Of a DNA stretch of 64,000 nucleotides, positions 11,740 to 24,545 are shown one piece after another (position 1 is the stretch's first letter; the number at the start of each line of letters is the position of its first letter). Source of the stretch: Micropterix aruncella (Eukaryota > Arthropoda > Insecta > Lepidoptera > Micropterigidae); NCBI GenBank assembly GCA_944548615.1, contig OX155954.1, forward strand, positions 5,273,924 through 5,337,923. Reading direction: 5' to 3'. The notes under the pieces are model-generated. The model saw only the letters and a list, made by a program, of their open reading frames with translations. It was not told the origin of the DNA and searched no databases. A program made the position numbers and the translations under genes.

Positions 11740-12640
11740 ATTAATATTATAAAAATAGAATCATAGGTATTCTACAGCTTACCAAGTTTTACAAAACAGT
11801 AATAATTAAATAATATGAAGTCAAAACAATTAAATACCATCACCGCTCAATAGGAACAATAACAATGGTCCGAAAATAAAAATAACAATCAAAGGAAATC
11901 ATTAGTAAATAGAAATAACAATATTAAAAATAAGTCGTAATAATTCTAACAAACAATAATAAAAACATTGTCAACGTTAATATCTTCAATGATAGTGTTC
12001 AATGATTAATATCTTCAATGATATTTATTTGATAGTCAACTTAAAAAAAATATTTACTCAAAGATCGAAAATTATACAAAGCTTTTTACAAGCGTCTCGT
12101 AATGCACTATCGGATTCGGATATGATAAGGAAACAGAAAGATTTATTGAGTGTCCAAAAGGCGCAACATGTGAAAAATCCATATAAATCAGTGATAATCG
12201 CTTTAATATGACGACATTCATCTCTTTATTATGGTAATCCGATTATTCTATTGTTAAAGCGTGTCCTTACTTCCCATATAGAATTTCGCGCCAGCCTCAA
12301 CGCTAACAAATTGCCCAAAATCAAGTTTAGCTATTGTTGCTCGTTGCATACCTACCTCATTAAGGTAGAAGCGGATTCGAACCACCCGACTGACGTTTTC
12401 CCATTGTCTGCTGGCTTATATCGCGTATCAGGATCTTTGCTCCGAACCAAGCTCGGCAAAAACGATGCCTCGGGGCTTCTTTCGTAAATATTATGATTGC
12501 TATCCGGTTTATATCCTTACAGTACACCTATAAAGATCCTCTGTTGTTTTTTTCAATTTTGAATCCAAACAGCTGTGCATACATTGTACATGCAGGAGTG
12601 ATTGTGTGAATTTTATGATTTAATGGTATAGAAAATTGCA
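11740..12640. other. no gene seen
   Basis: AT-rich, with open frames under 80 codons and no recognisable domain. Confidence 0.5.
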
Positions 12641-12642
12641 AG

Positions 12643-12930
12643 GCCCGGTGTCATAGTGGTTAGGTCGCCTGATCTTACCGTGTAAGGTTCCGGGTTCGAT
12701 TCCCGGCGGGGTCACCATTTCAATTCTGTCGATCGAATGCAATAACAAAACACACACGTTCACGCATGTTTCTCGCACACATACACTTCATAGTAGGTTT
12801 GGCTGGAAAAGATCGTCCTATGATAATAAGCCCGTCCATTGTGCAAACAAAACTGACCGTCTTCTCTTTCTCTTTTGCTTGTTTTTTTCCTTATTTGTGC
12901 AATTTATAAATCTTAGTTATGCGTTAATCA
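12643..12930 (+). mobile_element. tRNA-derived SINE
   Basis: Head tcatagtggttaggtcgcct plus an intact B box (GGTTCGATTCC) with a CCGGG/CCCGG T-arm resembles a tRNA, but no 5-7-5 anticodon arm can be drawn, so it is not a functional tRNA. The body (acacacgttcacgcatgttt, ccgtccattgtg) matches the SINE at 28282-28560. Confidence 0.7.
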
Positions 12931-12934
12931 GAGC

Positions 12935-14039
12935 TTTTATAATAAATTTGCTATAGATACCATCCTTCATAAATTGTCCATCTATCATATCTGCGTTCTT
13001 GCTTGTGGATTCTTTGACACGTACCTAATCAGAAATTTAAAATATCGCAACACGCTTGCTTTTTGCACTTTTTGCATGTTTGATCGCGCAAAACTGAAGA
13101 ACTACTGGACCTAGGCGGTTTCTCTCGGTTCGTTAGAGAACCTATTAAGGAATATTTATGTTCAATACCATCAATATATCTAAGGGGCTGATATAAAGTG
13201 GCTATAAAGGTGATATTAAGAGGCTGAACGGCGGGATATTAAGTGAAAATGGATGAAAAAGAACTACACGTGTCGCTTTTTCGAACCACACGATATTTAT
13301 CTCGATTGCGATAAATTCAAGGAACCGCTGAACATATTCTAACTTAGACTTCAGTTGGCTAGACCATCTTTCGGGGAAGGTTTACTTGTAAAGAACATCA
13401 ATATCCGAAAAAATGAGATTGAGCAGTAACAAGTTAAGGTTATTGAGTTGATAGAAAACGGCCATCATTACCACGACTTAAATATTAAAGTATTACCCCA
13501 TATAGTTTTTCAATTTGTATGTGGAAATCGTTATCAATGAGTCGACTGGTATATATTTTAAATCGGTTCGATTGGTAATTTAAGAAATATGAGCAAAAAC
13601 CACAACTTCTTCAAAATCTAAAAAAAACTTATAAAATCAAAACTTTTTTTCATAGAAATATATTATTCTTTTAAAAAGGTTTATTTTTGTTAGCCCAGGC
13701 ATCTCATATCTCGCTTTATATTTTGAAACGTTATGGTATGTAGCTATCTTGACTAAGTCGTTATTGATGCTGAAAGCCGGTGTAGCAATATGCTTTGGGC
13801 CTATATAAAGCGTATTATGTTTCTTCCATGGACAACTTTACGTACCTAAACGCGTTGGCATCAGGAGTCACACAGGCTTCATAGTATAAAAATTACCGTA
13901 TGTTTAGGTCAGGAATTCGAACAAAATTTTATACGAGATCTTCATCTCAAACAATAAATTTAAAACTCTTTCCCTGCGAAGTCGGGGAGGGCATGTATTA
14001 TAATAGGTATAGGGCGCGGATTTCGTGACTGCTAAATGG
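12935..14039. other. no gene seen
   Basis: No coding, repeat or RNA signal that I could support. Confidence 0.45.
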
Positions 14040-14285
14040 GATTAGGCTATGGCGCTGCGGCCGACCGAACAAGGTTCGAGATCGCGCTGCCTATCTATGA
14101 TTATACGGTGGAAGTGGCAATTCCGCGGAGCTATTTTAGCTGCCAGCCTACCTACGAGTATATCCAGAGATGATCGAATCGGTACGGAGTGCATTCGCCC
14201 ACCTCTCTCGAGCGCTCGCTTGGCCGCATGACGTCACAGCTATGGCGCCCGAGGGCATTGTCGCCATCTGGCGATTCCTTGCCAC
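14040..14285. other. G+C-rich segment with CRE-like palindrome
   Basis: About 240 bp of raised G+C with ATGACGTCAC at 14228-14237. No gene recognised in it. Confidence 0.25.
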
Positions 14286-14904
14286 TAGAAACCGTTGCAT
14301 CCAGTTTCTCCAAGCATCACATACGTACTTCCTCATTTATTATCTAACAGGCTTTTATGAGTGTTGTGATAGTTATTTATGCTAGATTTCTAACTATAAT
14401 AATATTTTTATAAGAAATATTTACGAAATTCGCGATTCTGACAAACATTACATACGGTTTTGAGCGCCACTCACTTTTGAGGAGAACCAATTGGTGACAA
14501 TCAACTGTGACAAATTTTTAGCTTGCAATTCGGTAGTCAAGAGGCAAAAGGGGTAATAATGCTGTCCAAAATTTACAAAAGGAACTAATGAAAGTCTAAA
14601 ATAAATAGCTAGGGAAAGCCTTACCCTTTGAGTTTTTCTCTGAGTTATAAGCATTATTTTTAATAATTGATGTAAGTGGTTTTAACTTTTACCTGGCCTT
14701 TATTTTTTCCGAAACCTTATTAGAAAACGCAACAATGATAACAATGACTTATTGACTTGAAGCAATATCTTATAGCTAACCGTAACCTAATGGGATAACA
14801 TGTTTTGCTATAAAAGTTAGGTAAAACTGATGTACGTACAATTCCTTTCTAAGAATGTAAAAGTCCTTATTGTAGGTTTGGTTGTAAGAGATTTCATAGA
14901 ATCT

Positions 14905-14908
14905 ACAT

Positions 14909-14939
<31 letters not shown>

Positions 14940-17050
14940 GTAGTAACACATCTAGTAAAAAATTAATATCATATTTGATTAAGATGTTAGCAAGAAATTG
15001 ATGCGACATTATTTTTATGATTGACACAGTCGGCTAACTAGGCCTAGGCCTTTTCTAAGGCAGACTTTTAATGATGACAAATATAAAACTACAAATATTT
15101 ACGCATATACAAATATGGATAGATACTTATATACATCTATAGATAATATATATATCCATATATGCACACATACACATACATATATATATACGAAAATAAT
15201 AATAAAACCAAAATAAATAAAATAAAAACTAAAATATAATACATATATAAATCAATTACATATTGATATGACGCTCACATACCTATAATAGTCATTTAAA
15301 ATTATCATGGAAAAACTAAATACTAAGTACTAAATACTATCATTCAAAATATAACAGTCAACATATTCCCTAAACCGTCCCTACCCACCTCCAACAACCA
15401 ATCAGTTAGAGATTTTTTAAAAGTGGATGTGTTCTCACTACTTTTAATTGCGTCGGGAAGATTGTTATACATCCTAGGGCCAATGAACGTGAAATGGCGC
15501 TGGCCAAATGTTGTGTAAGATCTTGGCACCATCATATCACCAGTTCTTGTTGCTCTCGTCTTTCCAACTCATTGATTATAAGGTGTCATTTTATTTTTAG
15601 TATATATTAGGGCCATGCGAACATAAAGCTGTCTTACATCCAAAACCTCGGACTGGATGTAAAGAGTGTCTGACGGAAATCGATACGGTTTACGTGCGAT
15701 TATTTTTAAAATACATTTTTGCGCTACTTCTAGAGGGTGTAGAGTGGACCTTGTACAACCGCAGCATAGTATTGACTGACACAATGCATAGTAGGTGTTT
15801 TTCAGTGTTCTCGGGTCCACAATATCTCTTATTTCCCTGAATATACATGCGAGTTTGCGCACCTTCATCGCCAGCTTATCAATATGTGGTTGCCAACGCA
15901 TCTTATTGTCGATCGTTATACCCAGGTATTGTACCTGTTGTGCTCTTTCTAGAGTAGTGCAGTTGCAATGCTGAGTATTTCTGTCGCAGTCATGAATGGT
16001 CAGTCTATGGTTTAAATGTGGTTGGCCTTTACTATTGTTGCTGAACGTAAGGTACTTAGTTTTATGTATGTTCAGGCTAAGTAGAGAATTGTCTAACCAT
16101 TCATGTACTTCATTAATACCCTCATTGGCTACGGAGAATGTTTCATTCCAGTTATAGCCCTCAAAAATAACGACCGTATCATCGGCGAAGGAAATTGTTT
16201 TGCCGACTAGATTGGAGAGTTTGTTGATGTAAATAAGAAATAAAATGGGCCCGAGAACAGTGCCTTGAGGGACACCATACTGGAGGTATTCTGGCTTACT
16301 GTGTGTATTGTTAACGGTAATAATTTGTTTCCTATTTGTCAAATAGCTTGTAAACCAGTCCAGAGTGATACCCCTAAATCCCACATTCCCTAACCTCTGA
16401 AGCAGTTTGTCGTGTGAAACAGTATCGAATGCCTTCGCTAGATCTAGGAAAATAGCTAAACATTTTTTCCTCTTATCCACATTATCATAAATTACACTTG
16501 TTACCTCTGCAATAGCATCAGTAGTGCCCATACCCTCTCTAAATCCAAATTGATTTTTTGATAGAATATTGTTTTCTTGCAGGTATTTCGAAAGACGCTT
16601 TTTAACCACTTTCTCTATGATTTTAGATAGAGTGTTTAGTAGGGATATGGGTCTATAGTTGTCAATGTTTAATTTATCGCCGTTTTTGTAAATAGGGATG
16701 ACTTTTGCACATTTAAGTATGTCGGGGAAAATGCCTGATTTAAAACTAGAATTCACAATATGAGAAATGGGACAACTTAGTTCTCTTTTTGAAAGCTTGA
16801 ATATTCTTGAATTAAGATTGTCAATACCAGGAGCCGAGTCTAATTTTAGGGATCCTATTGTTTGCATATTTTCATATGGCGTTGTTGGAGTCAGGAAAAG
16901 AGACACAGGAAAATCTATCGACGGAGGCAAATGTCTCGAGAGAGTAATTCTTTTTTGTATTTTTTGCGCTAAGTTGTGCCCAACATTAATCCTAGCTGGT
17001 GTACATAAGATATGTTTTTATAGCTTTTTAAAAAATTATACACTATTGAG
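14905..17050 (-). mobile_element. 5'-truncated CR1/Jockey-like LINE
   Basis: Reads 17050 to 14905 on the minus strand: the end of the linker before reverse transcriptase, the RT domain, a C-terminal region, about 400 bp of 3' UTR and an (AAAT)n tail at 14909-14940. The 5' part including any endonuclease is missing, the usual result of incomplete target-primed reverse transcription. A piece of the same 3' UTR lies at 47748-47800. Confidence 0.85.
15344..17030 (-). pseudogene. LINE reverse transcriptase ORF with one nonsense codon
   Basis: From about 17030 (NVGHNLAQKI) the frame runs to 15569 without a break. RT motifs in order: SAPGIDNLNS, YRPISLLNTLSKIIEK, NQFGFREGMGTTDAI, CLAIFLDLAKAFDTV, YGVPQGTVLGP and SFADDTVV, the last being the catalytic Asp pair. 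A TGA at 15571-15569 interrupts it, and the same frame continues to 15344 with FTFIGPRMYNNLPDAI, the usual LINE C-terminus. Otherwise well kept, so it is fairly young. Confidence 0.85.
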
Positions 17051-17809
17051 TAGTAGAATTACAGTAATCGCCTAAAAGCTCCAATCGAGCTGTACCTTAG
17101 AATTAAAAAATACAGTGAATTCTGAATACCGTCGGCTTTTTAAGCAAATATTGAGTCGAGTGAAAAAGACATATTTTTATACATTACTAATACAATATGC
17201 AATGATGTTTAAGTTATTCGAAGTGCAAAAATATGACTAAATATGCATGGAATTCACACATAATTATTTACTCAAGTAACGATACAATAGCGTTAAATCA
17301 GCGATCTATAAATAAAAATGCTTTATGGGAGACGATATGAGATGAAGCGAGTAAGAATATTAAATGACTAATATCGATACTCGCTCACTCTGGCCGTTTT
17401 TGCGAGGCTATTCTTTAAAAACATCTCGATCGCAGTTGCCACAGTCTTTGCTCCAAGTAATCGCCCATCGAATCCGACATCACGACGGATGCCCATTGTA
17501 TTGTATCACTGAGCAAAGTGATTCCACCGACAAATTCAGGATGATCAGTTAAAAATTTCGATTCGTTTCAATTAAAAATTGACAGTATTGAATATCATTG
17601 AGTACCGTGGAGTGGAGTAAGAACGATTAATTTAAATAATTAAATTGAAATAACATTTTAACTACACAAATATCTTAGGTCTGGAAATAGCAAATATAAA
17701 AACTAATAGTATTAAGCAGATAATATAATAGAATAATAATACGTATTTTACTTTTTGAAAATAAAAAAAACAGCATCATCAATATTAATCACGATTTGGA
17801 GTAAGACTG

Positions 17810-18048
17810 TTCATAACGATTTTAATGCATAGATAAACAGTACCTCAGCCTCTGGTTTTATAAATATTATCTTATTTTTTTGGGATCAGTAGTTTCAAAA
17901 TTATTGTTTTTTTTTTATGATTTGATTTTTTTTTTTTTTTTGAAGATTGATCATACCGATTTTAATGCATAGACAAACAGTACCTCATCCTCGGCTTTTA
18001 TAAATATTATACTTTTTTTTGAGATAAGGAGTTTCAACATTATTATAT
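17810..18048 (+). repeat. diverged tandem duplication, ~137-bp period
   Basis: cgattttaatgcatagataaacagtacctc... (from 17818) recurs from 17955 with several substitutions. Poly-T runs separate the copies. It abuts the (TA)n array. Confidence 0.7.
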
Positions 18049-18052
18049 ATTA

Positions 18053-18432
<380 letters not shown>

Positions 18433-18674
18433 AAAAATTATAATTATTACATATTATGTACATTAAAGTGGTTAAAACCTTGAAGCTCTCTTCGAAGATA
18501 ACCTTTCTTGAGGTGCGTAGACTAATAATAATAATAGTAATAATAATAATAAAACGATCTATTCATACGAAAATAAGACCAATAAACGTATTTTTTTATC
18601 CTGGTTAGCGTTAATCAATCTTTAGTATACTTTATTGTTTTGTAGATCCTGGATTACGTAGATATAATGTTGTA

Positions 18675-19110
18675 TATATGCCAGTAAAGCCTTATTAGAC
18701 AAACTCGAGAAAAATCAAAATGTACGCATTCTGTACATATTTAACCTCCATAAATTAGACCATGTCACCCACTACCAAAAGAAGCTTCAGTGGATGAAGA
18801 TTAGCAAGCAATGGGACGTACACACCTTGTCGCCCCTATATAATGTTATTTATAATCCCCACTTCCGCTCATATCTTAAGGAAAAGTTTAGTTTCTTGGT
18901 AGTCAAAGTCTGTCACGTTGGTTACTGTAGGAATATACTCTTTCAATTCCTCTTCATCACTCATATTTTTATACTTACTCTTTCGCAATTAACGCGCCCG
19001 GCTATAGTAGTACCTCTTGCTTCTGTCACAATCTCATCAATGTCTTCTTTCAACGCATTATTAAATAGTCATCTCTCAACCTATCCCTTCTTTCCCTTCC
19101 TTATAACATC
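18675..19110 (+). pseudogene. LINE polyprotein C-terminal fragment
   Basis: LLDKLEKNQN, ILYIFNLHKLDHVTHYQKKL, SPLYNVIYNP and RSYLKEKFSFL occur in one frame, the order seen after the RT domain in Jockey/CR1-like LINEs (LDKLE..QN..IRFIF..RK.DHV). Later part is frameshifted. Confidence 0.7.
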
Positions 19111-19192
19111 ACACATTGCATATAATTAACTATTTATTTGTTTATATTTAAAAGCAGTACCCGTGAATCAAAGCAAAAGCGTATTACCTAAC

Positions 19193-19580
19193 TATATATA
19201 TTAAAAGGAATAAAAAAAAACGACTATCGTTACAAAAAGTAAACTACTGCATTTATATATATTTTTATGTATTATCAATATGGATTCATATACATTTTCG
19301 CAACGTACTCAATCAAGGATATCATTTGACACTAAACACGATATATTTATGTTAATTTATTGACATTTAGAGATTTGGATATAACTATTTACTTGATATT
19401 TGAATTAACCTTAACTAATCGTTATGTCATCCCGAGGGACTAACGATTCTAACAATACCACATACTTCCAAATCGGTTCAAGCGTGTATAAGTTATGGTT
19501 GAATAAAGAAACGGAAAACATACATAGATGAACCATGAACACATATCAATCATTTTTTGTTAGGCAATCGTGTAAAAATG
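19193..19580 (+). repeat. R420 repeat, copy 1
   Basis: Non-coding repeat of ~390 bp. Landmarks: tatattaaaa near the start, cgttacaaaaagt, atttgacactaaacacgata, ttgacattt, aataccacatacttc, gaataaagaaacggaaaaca, and the end gcaatcgtgtaaaaatg. Family unknown; five copies in this window, all plus. Confidence 0.75.
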
Positions 19581-19771
19581 GTATTGGGCTGACGCTAGCT
19601 TAATTTCAAATTCGAATTCTAATGTGTCGATTGAATTACAAAATATACCTTGTGCTAACAATATGAATATTGAAGGCGAACTTCTTACTATAGTATCCGC
19701 AGTACAAACTGGCGACTGGGGCAATTAGAGACAGTTAACATAGGAATGGTACCATGTCGATAAAATATTTA

Positions 19772-19860
19772 TCTATACTAATATTATAAAGAGGTAAAGT
19801 TTGTGATGTTGTAGGAAGTAATCTCTGGATCTACTGAACCGATTTTGAAAATTCTTTTAC
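19772..19860 (+). mobile_element. Helitron 5' end, copy 1
   Basis: TCTATACTAATATTATAAAG preceded by A, the expected 5'-TC terminus inserted after A. This start is common in lepidopteran Helitrons. The remainder is not clear and no 3' hairpin with CTRR was found. Confidence 0.55.
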
Positions 19861-20244
19861 CAATAGAAAGCCACATTATTTATGAGTGTCATAAGTTATA
19901 TATTAATCCGAAAAATGAAAAGACTTTTTCGTGGTAGTCGGATTTGCAAAGTAAGTCGGAGAATAAGCGGTCCAACAAAAATGCTTCTAACTAACACGGC
20001 CTTAACGATGAAAGATATATGATAAGTTCTAGAGAAAAGTTGTAGAGCTTGATAATGACTACAAAAAAGTCAGCGACAGCATATGTCTAACTTTTATATT
20101 TTATTAATTATGAATTCTTATCAAAATAAGTAAATTTATCGTCTCAAGTGTTTAAAACAAAGGACTTTTTCCTTTTATTGCATAAATAGTTAAAGAGATA
20201 ATACGAAATAGGTATGGAACCGCGACCGTATCGTAATCTATACT

Positions 20245-20333
20245 TCTATACTAATATTATAAAGAGGTAAAGTTTGTGACGTTGTAGGAAGTAATCTCTG
20301 GATCTACTGAACCGATTTTGAAAATTCTTTTAC
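20245..20333 (+). mobile_element. Helitron 5' end, copy 2
   Basis: 89 bp differing from copy 1 at about one base, 473 bp downstream in the same orientation. The preceding base is T, not A. Confidence 0.5.
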
Positions 20334-20339
20334 TATAAT

Positions 20340-21080
20340 GACGGTGACGACTGACAAACCTTATACAATCATCAATTTTGTTTGTAACCTCAAACATCTT
20401 CGCTATCGACTATAATAATTTGCTCTTAAGCGTTTGTACAGATTATTTATGTACGTGCCGTTCATTAAGCACTTCATCTGTAGATTGGAGAATCTTGTAA
20501 GCGATGTTAAACAGTAGAGTGATGAGGTCATAACCTATCCAAGCCAACACTTATTCATACAACGGCTTAATTACGCAATTACTCATCCGCAAATTCGCTA
20601 CCGGCTTCGGTTAATAACCATTACTGATTGAAAGCGCCGTTTTGTACTCTTCGCTAAATCTTGCGTCTAGTCGTTGTAACACACACGCGCGAATTAGGAA
20701 AATACTTGAATCACGTGAGCACTTTTGTTTTATTTTGATGAATTATTTGAATTTGATTATAAATCTGCAAATAACAACACCTAAGCTACATAATCCTATG
20801 GAATATAAATAAACTGCCTTAGGCATACAAACTATAGCGTAAACGAGAAGAATTACAACAGTTCAAAGGAAAACTGAAATCATACTTTAACCAAAGAGAT
20901 CTCCATGATAGTCTATAATGTGTTTTAATATTTTTTTTTTGGTTGCTCGTTTTAAATTATTTATTGTTTTACGAATATCTTTTTAAATATTTGATTTCGA
21001 CAAATATTTACAATGGCAATTTTATTTAAATATTAGCTATTGATTTAAGTGTATTGGATTTTAATTATTGCTTCAAGTTA
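20340..21080. other. no gene seen
   Basis: Lies between Helitron ends and the Helitron protein relic and may be Helitron-derived, but no motif shows it. Confidence 0.4.
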
Positions 21081-21085
21081 AATTG

Positions 21086-21830
21086 TTATTTTTCTGTTTT
21101 CGGATTATTATACATAGTTGGTTTATATTTAATTTCACTACTTAACAAGCTGTACCCAGCATCCGTTGCAATGCGACTGAAATAAATTTGATAAAATGTG
21201 TGATCTGTGTTCGGCAGTGTTAGTAATAATTCTAAACGATGATAATTTTGCCCTTGCTCTTTGAATGTTGGCATGTAATTCTCGCGCACGATATTTGTTG
21301 CACCGAATGATGTCATTTGGAAACATGAATTGCTCTTGCGTATGTTTGACAATTATTCAATCGATTGGTTTGTGTCACCTGTAATACCAACGTTGATAAT
21401 TAATTATTGGGTGATTGATGTAATTTTAGCAATTTCACTTTTCCACCCACGCAGCAATCTCTGGTGTTTCATACACGCATAATTTATTAATTTTTCCAAT
21501 AACCACGAAGACTGTAATCATAATTAGCATTGTAATGGAATGCACCAAGATTTAAATCAGCATGCAGTATTCGTCCGTATTGAGCAATGTATCCTCGAAC
21601 TTTTTCTTGTCTTGTTTTCCGTTGCGCGACTATTGCAGACGAACAGAATTGAAATTGCGTACTCGATCGGTTTCCAGTCTTGCTACCCGTTGCTCGTCTG
21701 TTTCGGGCTTGATTAGTGGGTACCTAGTATTTCTTTTCATTGCTCTTTCTGAAGCTCGTGATACTCTTTTCTTACGTGCTTGAAGTGTAAATCCACCAAG
21801 TGCTTGTCGTTTGGGTGGCAAAATTGATTT
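21086..21830 (-). pseudogene. Helitron Rep/helicase protein, N-terminal fragment
   Basis: From 21821: MPPKRQALGG then DEQRVARLETDRVRN, like the N-terminus of insect Helitron proteins. From 21352: NIRKSNSCFQMTSFGAT, then YMPTFKEQGQNYHRLELLLT, matching the start of the Helitron-like N domain (NIRxYNxxFxxxSxGA ... GQxYH). The middle is deleted or frameshifted, and no Rep HUH or helicase motif is present. It lies 1 kb from two Helitron 5' ends, but shared origin is not shown. Confidence 0.7.
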
Positions 21831-21883
21831 AAAAGCGAAAGTAATGCTTTGTAGTGGATATTACTTCATACAATAATTTAAAA

Positions 21884-21972
21884 TATGTGTGTATGTAGAT
21901 GTATGTGTGTGTGTGTTATTATATATGTATGTATGTATGTTTGTATGTGTATATGTATATATATGTATGTAA
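21884..21972 (+). repeat. (TGTA)n microsatellite, imperfect
   Basis: Imperfect tatg/tgtg units over about 90 bp. Confidence 0.75.
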
Positions 21973-22257
21973 CTAACCCTTTATCATATATATTTGTATT
22001 AATATGTGTACTATTTTATGCCATTATCTTAGTGTTAGTATTGAAAGTAGTCTATTTGTCAGAACTACTCAAACATCAGTACTACTCAAAAACAAAGGCT
22101 ATATATTTCGTATGCCCAGATACAGGCTGTTCGGTCTAGTTGGGCATTCGTCTAGAATGATCGTATGGGTTGTGTTCATTTTCTTATTGCTTATATAAAT
22201 AGTTACAAATTATATCTGTACGATCTCACTGTTAACTGGGAGCTAATGGGCCCATGA

Positions 22258-22895
22258 TGAGGTGGCCACGATGACCCATGTATTCAGGGTCGGTCACACT
22301 CACGGGTCAACACCCATCCGATGGCCTCCACGCATGGGGTGCGAGCCTGGGTAGGACACTGGGTCAACCAGTCTTCCCTGGGAATCAAACCTCTGGCGCT
22401 CCTGGACGGTCTGCGCACCGAGCGGCGCAAGCCAATCGACTGTGCTCTCTGACTAACAATCGGGGGAGTCTGGAAACTGTATTGTTTCCTATAGAGCGGG
22501 GGTGGTTGTCTACCTTACGGCGACTGCTCTTGAAATGACCATTGGCCATCCGATCCCGGTTCAGAGTCGGGCAAAGGACGCCTTGGTCCGTGATAGATTC
22601 GGTGCACACCGTTTCACCGCTTCGTAAGGGAGAGGACCGCGCAAGCGACTTCGAACTCGGAACCAATCGAGAGACCGGAGAAATCTGGTCACAATTGGAA
22701 GCAAGGGCGCGAGGGTCGGCCCGCCAGGTAACACTGGCTATCTCGCGGTAAGGCGTTGGCTTCTTGCGGGTTGTGACGTAGCTGGACGATGGATTTGTTT
22801 CTGTCCAAAATCTTCTACGTTCACTGCAGGGCGACAGAACGAGAAAATCGTTAAAACGTCCTGTGGTGACGGGCTCGCCCGTTGTAGTTGACACC
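22258..22895 (+). repeat. family X repeat, fullest copy; 169-codon open frame on minus strand
   Basis: About 640 bp and the reference for the family in this window. On the minus strand 22894-22385 is open for 169 codons, but the product is low-complexity Arg/Ser/Pro-rich and matches nothing I recognise. Other copies do not keep the frame, so I treat it as non-coding. The minus strand also shows a GGTTTGATTCCC B-box-like motif near 22380-22390, hinting at a tRNA-type promoter; this is weak. Copies or fragments lie near 958, 1267, 1891, 9062, 28590, 54865 and perhaps 41045. Confidence 0.65.
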
Positions 22896-23579
22896 GCAAG
22901 TTGTTAACTTGTACTACCTACTTAGTTGTAAAAAAAAAAATTTACAAATTAACTTAAAAAGAAAATGTGTGTTGCAATCAACACCCCTTTATTATATCAC
23001 AAACAAACTAGAATGTCCCTTTTTGAATTTGATCCAATTCTTTACTGTCAAGCGTACTCCTATAGTAGTATAGTACACACGAGCTGCCCCTAAACTATAT
23101 GAAATACACTTATTTGTTGAAATGACTCGCACGCCACCTATTGTAAAATGGTTGTACTTATTTATAAACCTTCGAGGGCGTGCGCACAACAACTTACCAA
23201 AGTTTCATCGCAATCGGATGACGCATACGGAACAAACAAATAAATATTGAATGTTATATGGTGGTTTTCCGATTTTCAATACTGGCTACTTTGAACTCAT
23301 ATACTTGTTATAATAATTAATTTTGTAATTCTTCTAGCGTTAATTTTGTAATTCTGAATTCAAATTTACTTCAAATTAAAGCTAGTGAAGTTCTGATACG
23401 AAATCAGTTGCTCATTTGTTTTCGCGTCATTTGATTTTACTCTGACATCTTTAAGTTCAAAACTTATATATGTTAAGATCAATAGTATGGAAATGTAAAA
23501 AAAAACGCATTATTTTAAAATACGAGTCCCCAGCGCTGCATATACAGCTTGAAGAATCAATGATTTGTTTAGGCCAGCC

Positions 23580-23930
23580 ACTACTATCGAATGTACGGTG
23601 CGTTTTTTGTTCAAATATTTCAATTCAGGAAATTTTAATGTGAAGAATGAGCCCCGTGGACAACTGGAAACGCAAGTTGATAATGAATAATTGAAAACGA
23701 TAGTGGACGCTAGACCACACACTGTACAACAGACGGTCGCCAAATTAGAGGAGCTTCAACTGAAAACTGTCTGACACCCACCGTACTCCCCGACCTTGCT
23801 GGAACTGATTTTCACGTTTTTTTTGGAATTTAGATATTTTCTTGTTAGGAAAAAAAATCAATACCGACGAGGCAGTCAAAAACGCTTCAAAGAGCTCCGT
23901 ACTTGAAGCCGTATCTCGTATAAGGTTAGC
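23580..23930 (+). pseudogene. second mariner transposase relic, internally deleted
   Basis: NFNVKNEPRGQ, IVDARPHTVQQTVAKLE (N-terminal DNA-binding region), then abruptly HPPYSP, after a one-base loss DLAGTDFHVFF, and finally KKINTDEAVKNASKSSVLEA. The piece with the first two catalytic residues is gone. A different mariner subfamily from the 10.2-kb copy. Confidence 0.7.
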
Positions 23931-23939
23931 ACCGACTTT

Positions 23940-24195
23940 GTTTTGCTTCAAAAAAAATTTGAGTAATTGCTCAGTAGGGCTACGGGTCGATAATTTTCTA
24001 CGCTCGTGGGATCGCCCTTTTTTATATATCTGTGTAATCTTGGCTACTTTATGACAATCTGGAAATATTCCCTCTGAAAAGCTTAAATTGTAAAGATATG
24101 TTAGACAAGGTGCCAGTACACGTTCATGGATTTTAATTACGCTAACAGGTATATCATCGATACCAGTTGATTTTTTGTTCTTTGAAGAGTCGATG
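23940..24195 (-). pseudogene. LINE reverse transcriptase fragment
   Basis: Minus-strand translation gives GIDDIPVSVIK, YLYNLSFSEGIFPDCHKVAK, KKGDPTSVENYRPVALLSNY, the first RT motifs, as in the LINE at 15-17 kb but clearly different. Truncated on both sides; adjoins the mariner relic. Confidence 0.75.
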
Positions 24196-24423
24196 CATTT
24201 TTTCTATTTCTTGATTGTTGATTGATAGTTTGATCCTTATTAAATGTAGTCTATGTAGAACTCTTTGAATGCTTTCTATTTTTCTAGTTTTCATATATTT
24301 TCGGTATTGAATTGCTGATTCTCTATGTTTTTCATTATTTCTGTTTATTTTTATTTTTCTAGTTTTTATGTCTTTGTTATTTTTGAATTTCTATGTTTTT
24401 TTTCAATATTAGTTTTTTATAGA

Positions 24424-24545
24424 CTTTTTTATAATTTGAAATGTAATTTTATTTGTAGAAATACCATTTTTTTTTTATATGTAATTTCTATACCCAGATC
24501 GGGTTTTTGAAAATAAATTTCTCTTATTTCTTATTTCTTATTACA
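24424..24545 (+). mobile_element. retroelement 3' tail with (TTCTTAT)n
   Basis: Same tail as 6658-6830: aatttgaaatgtaatttt, cccagatcgggtttttgaaa and ttatttcttatttc. Confidence 0.5.

Noticed and set aside
12643..12716. Functional tRNA gene
   Set aside because: B box and T arm are good, but no 5-7-5 anticodon arm can be formed, and the 3' body matches another SINE copy.
22385..22894. 169-codon gene in family X
   Set aside because: Frame not kept in other copies, no recognisable domain; kept only as a finding.
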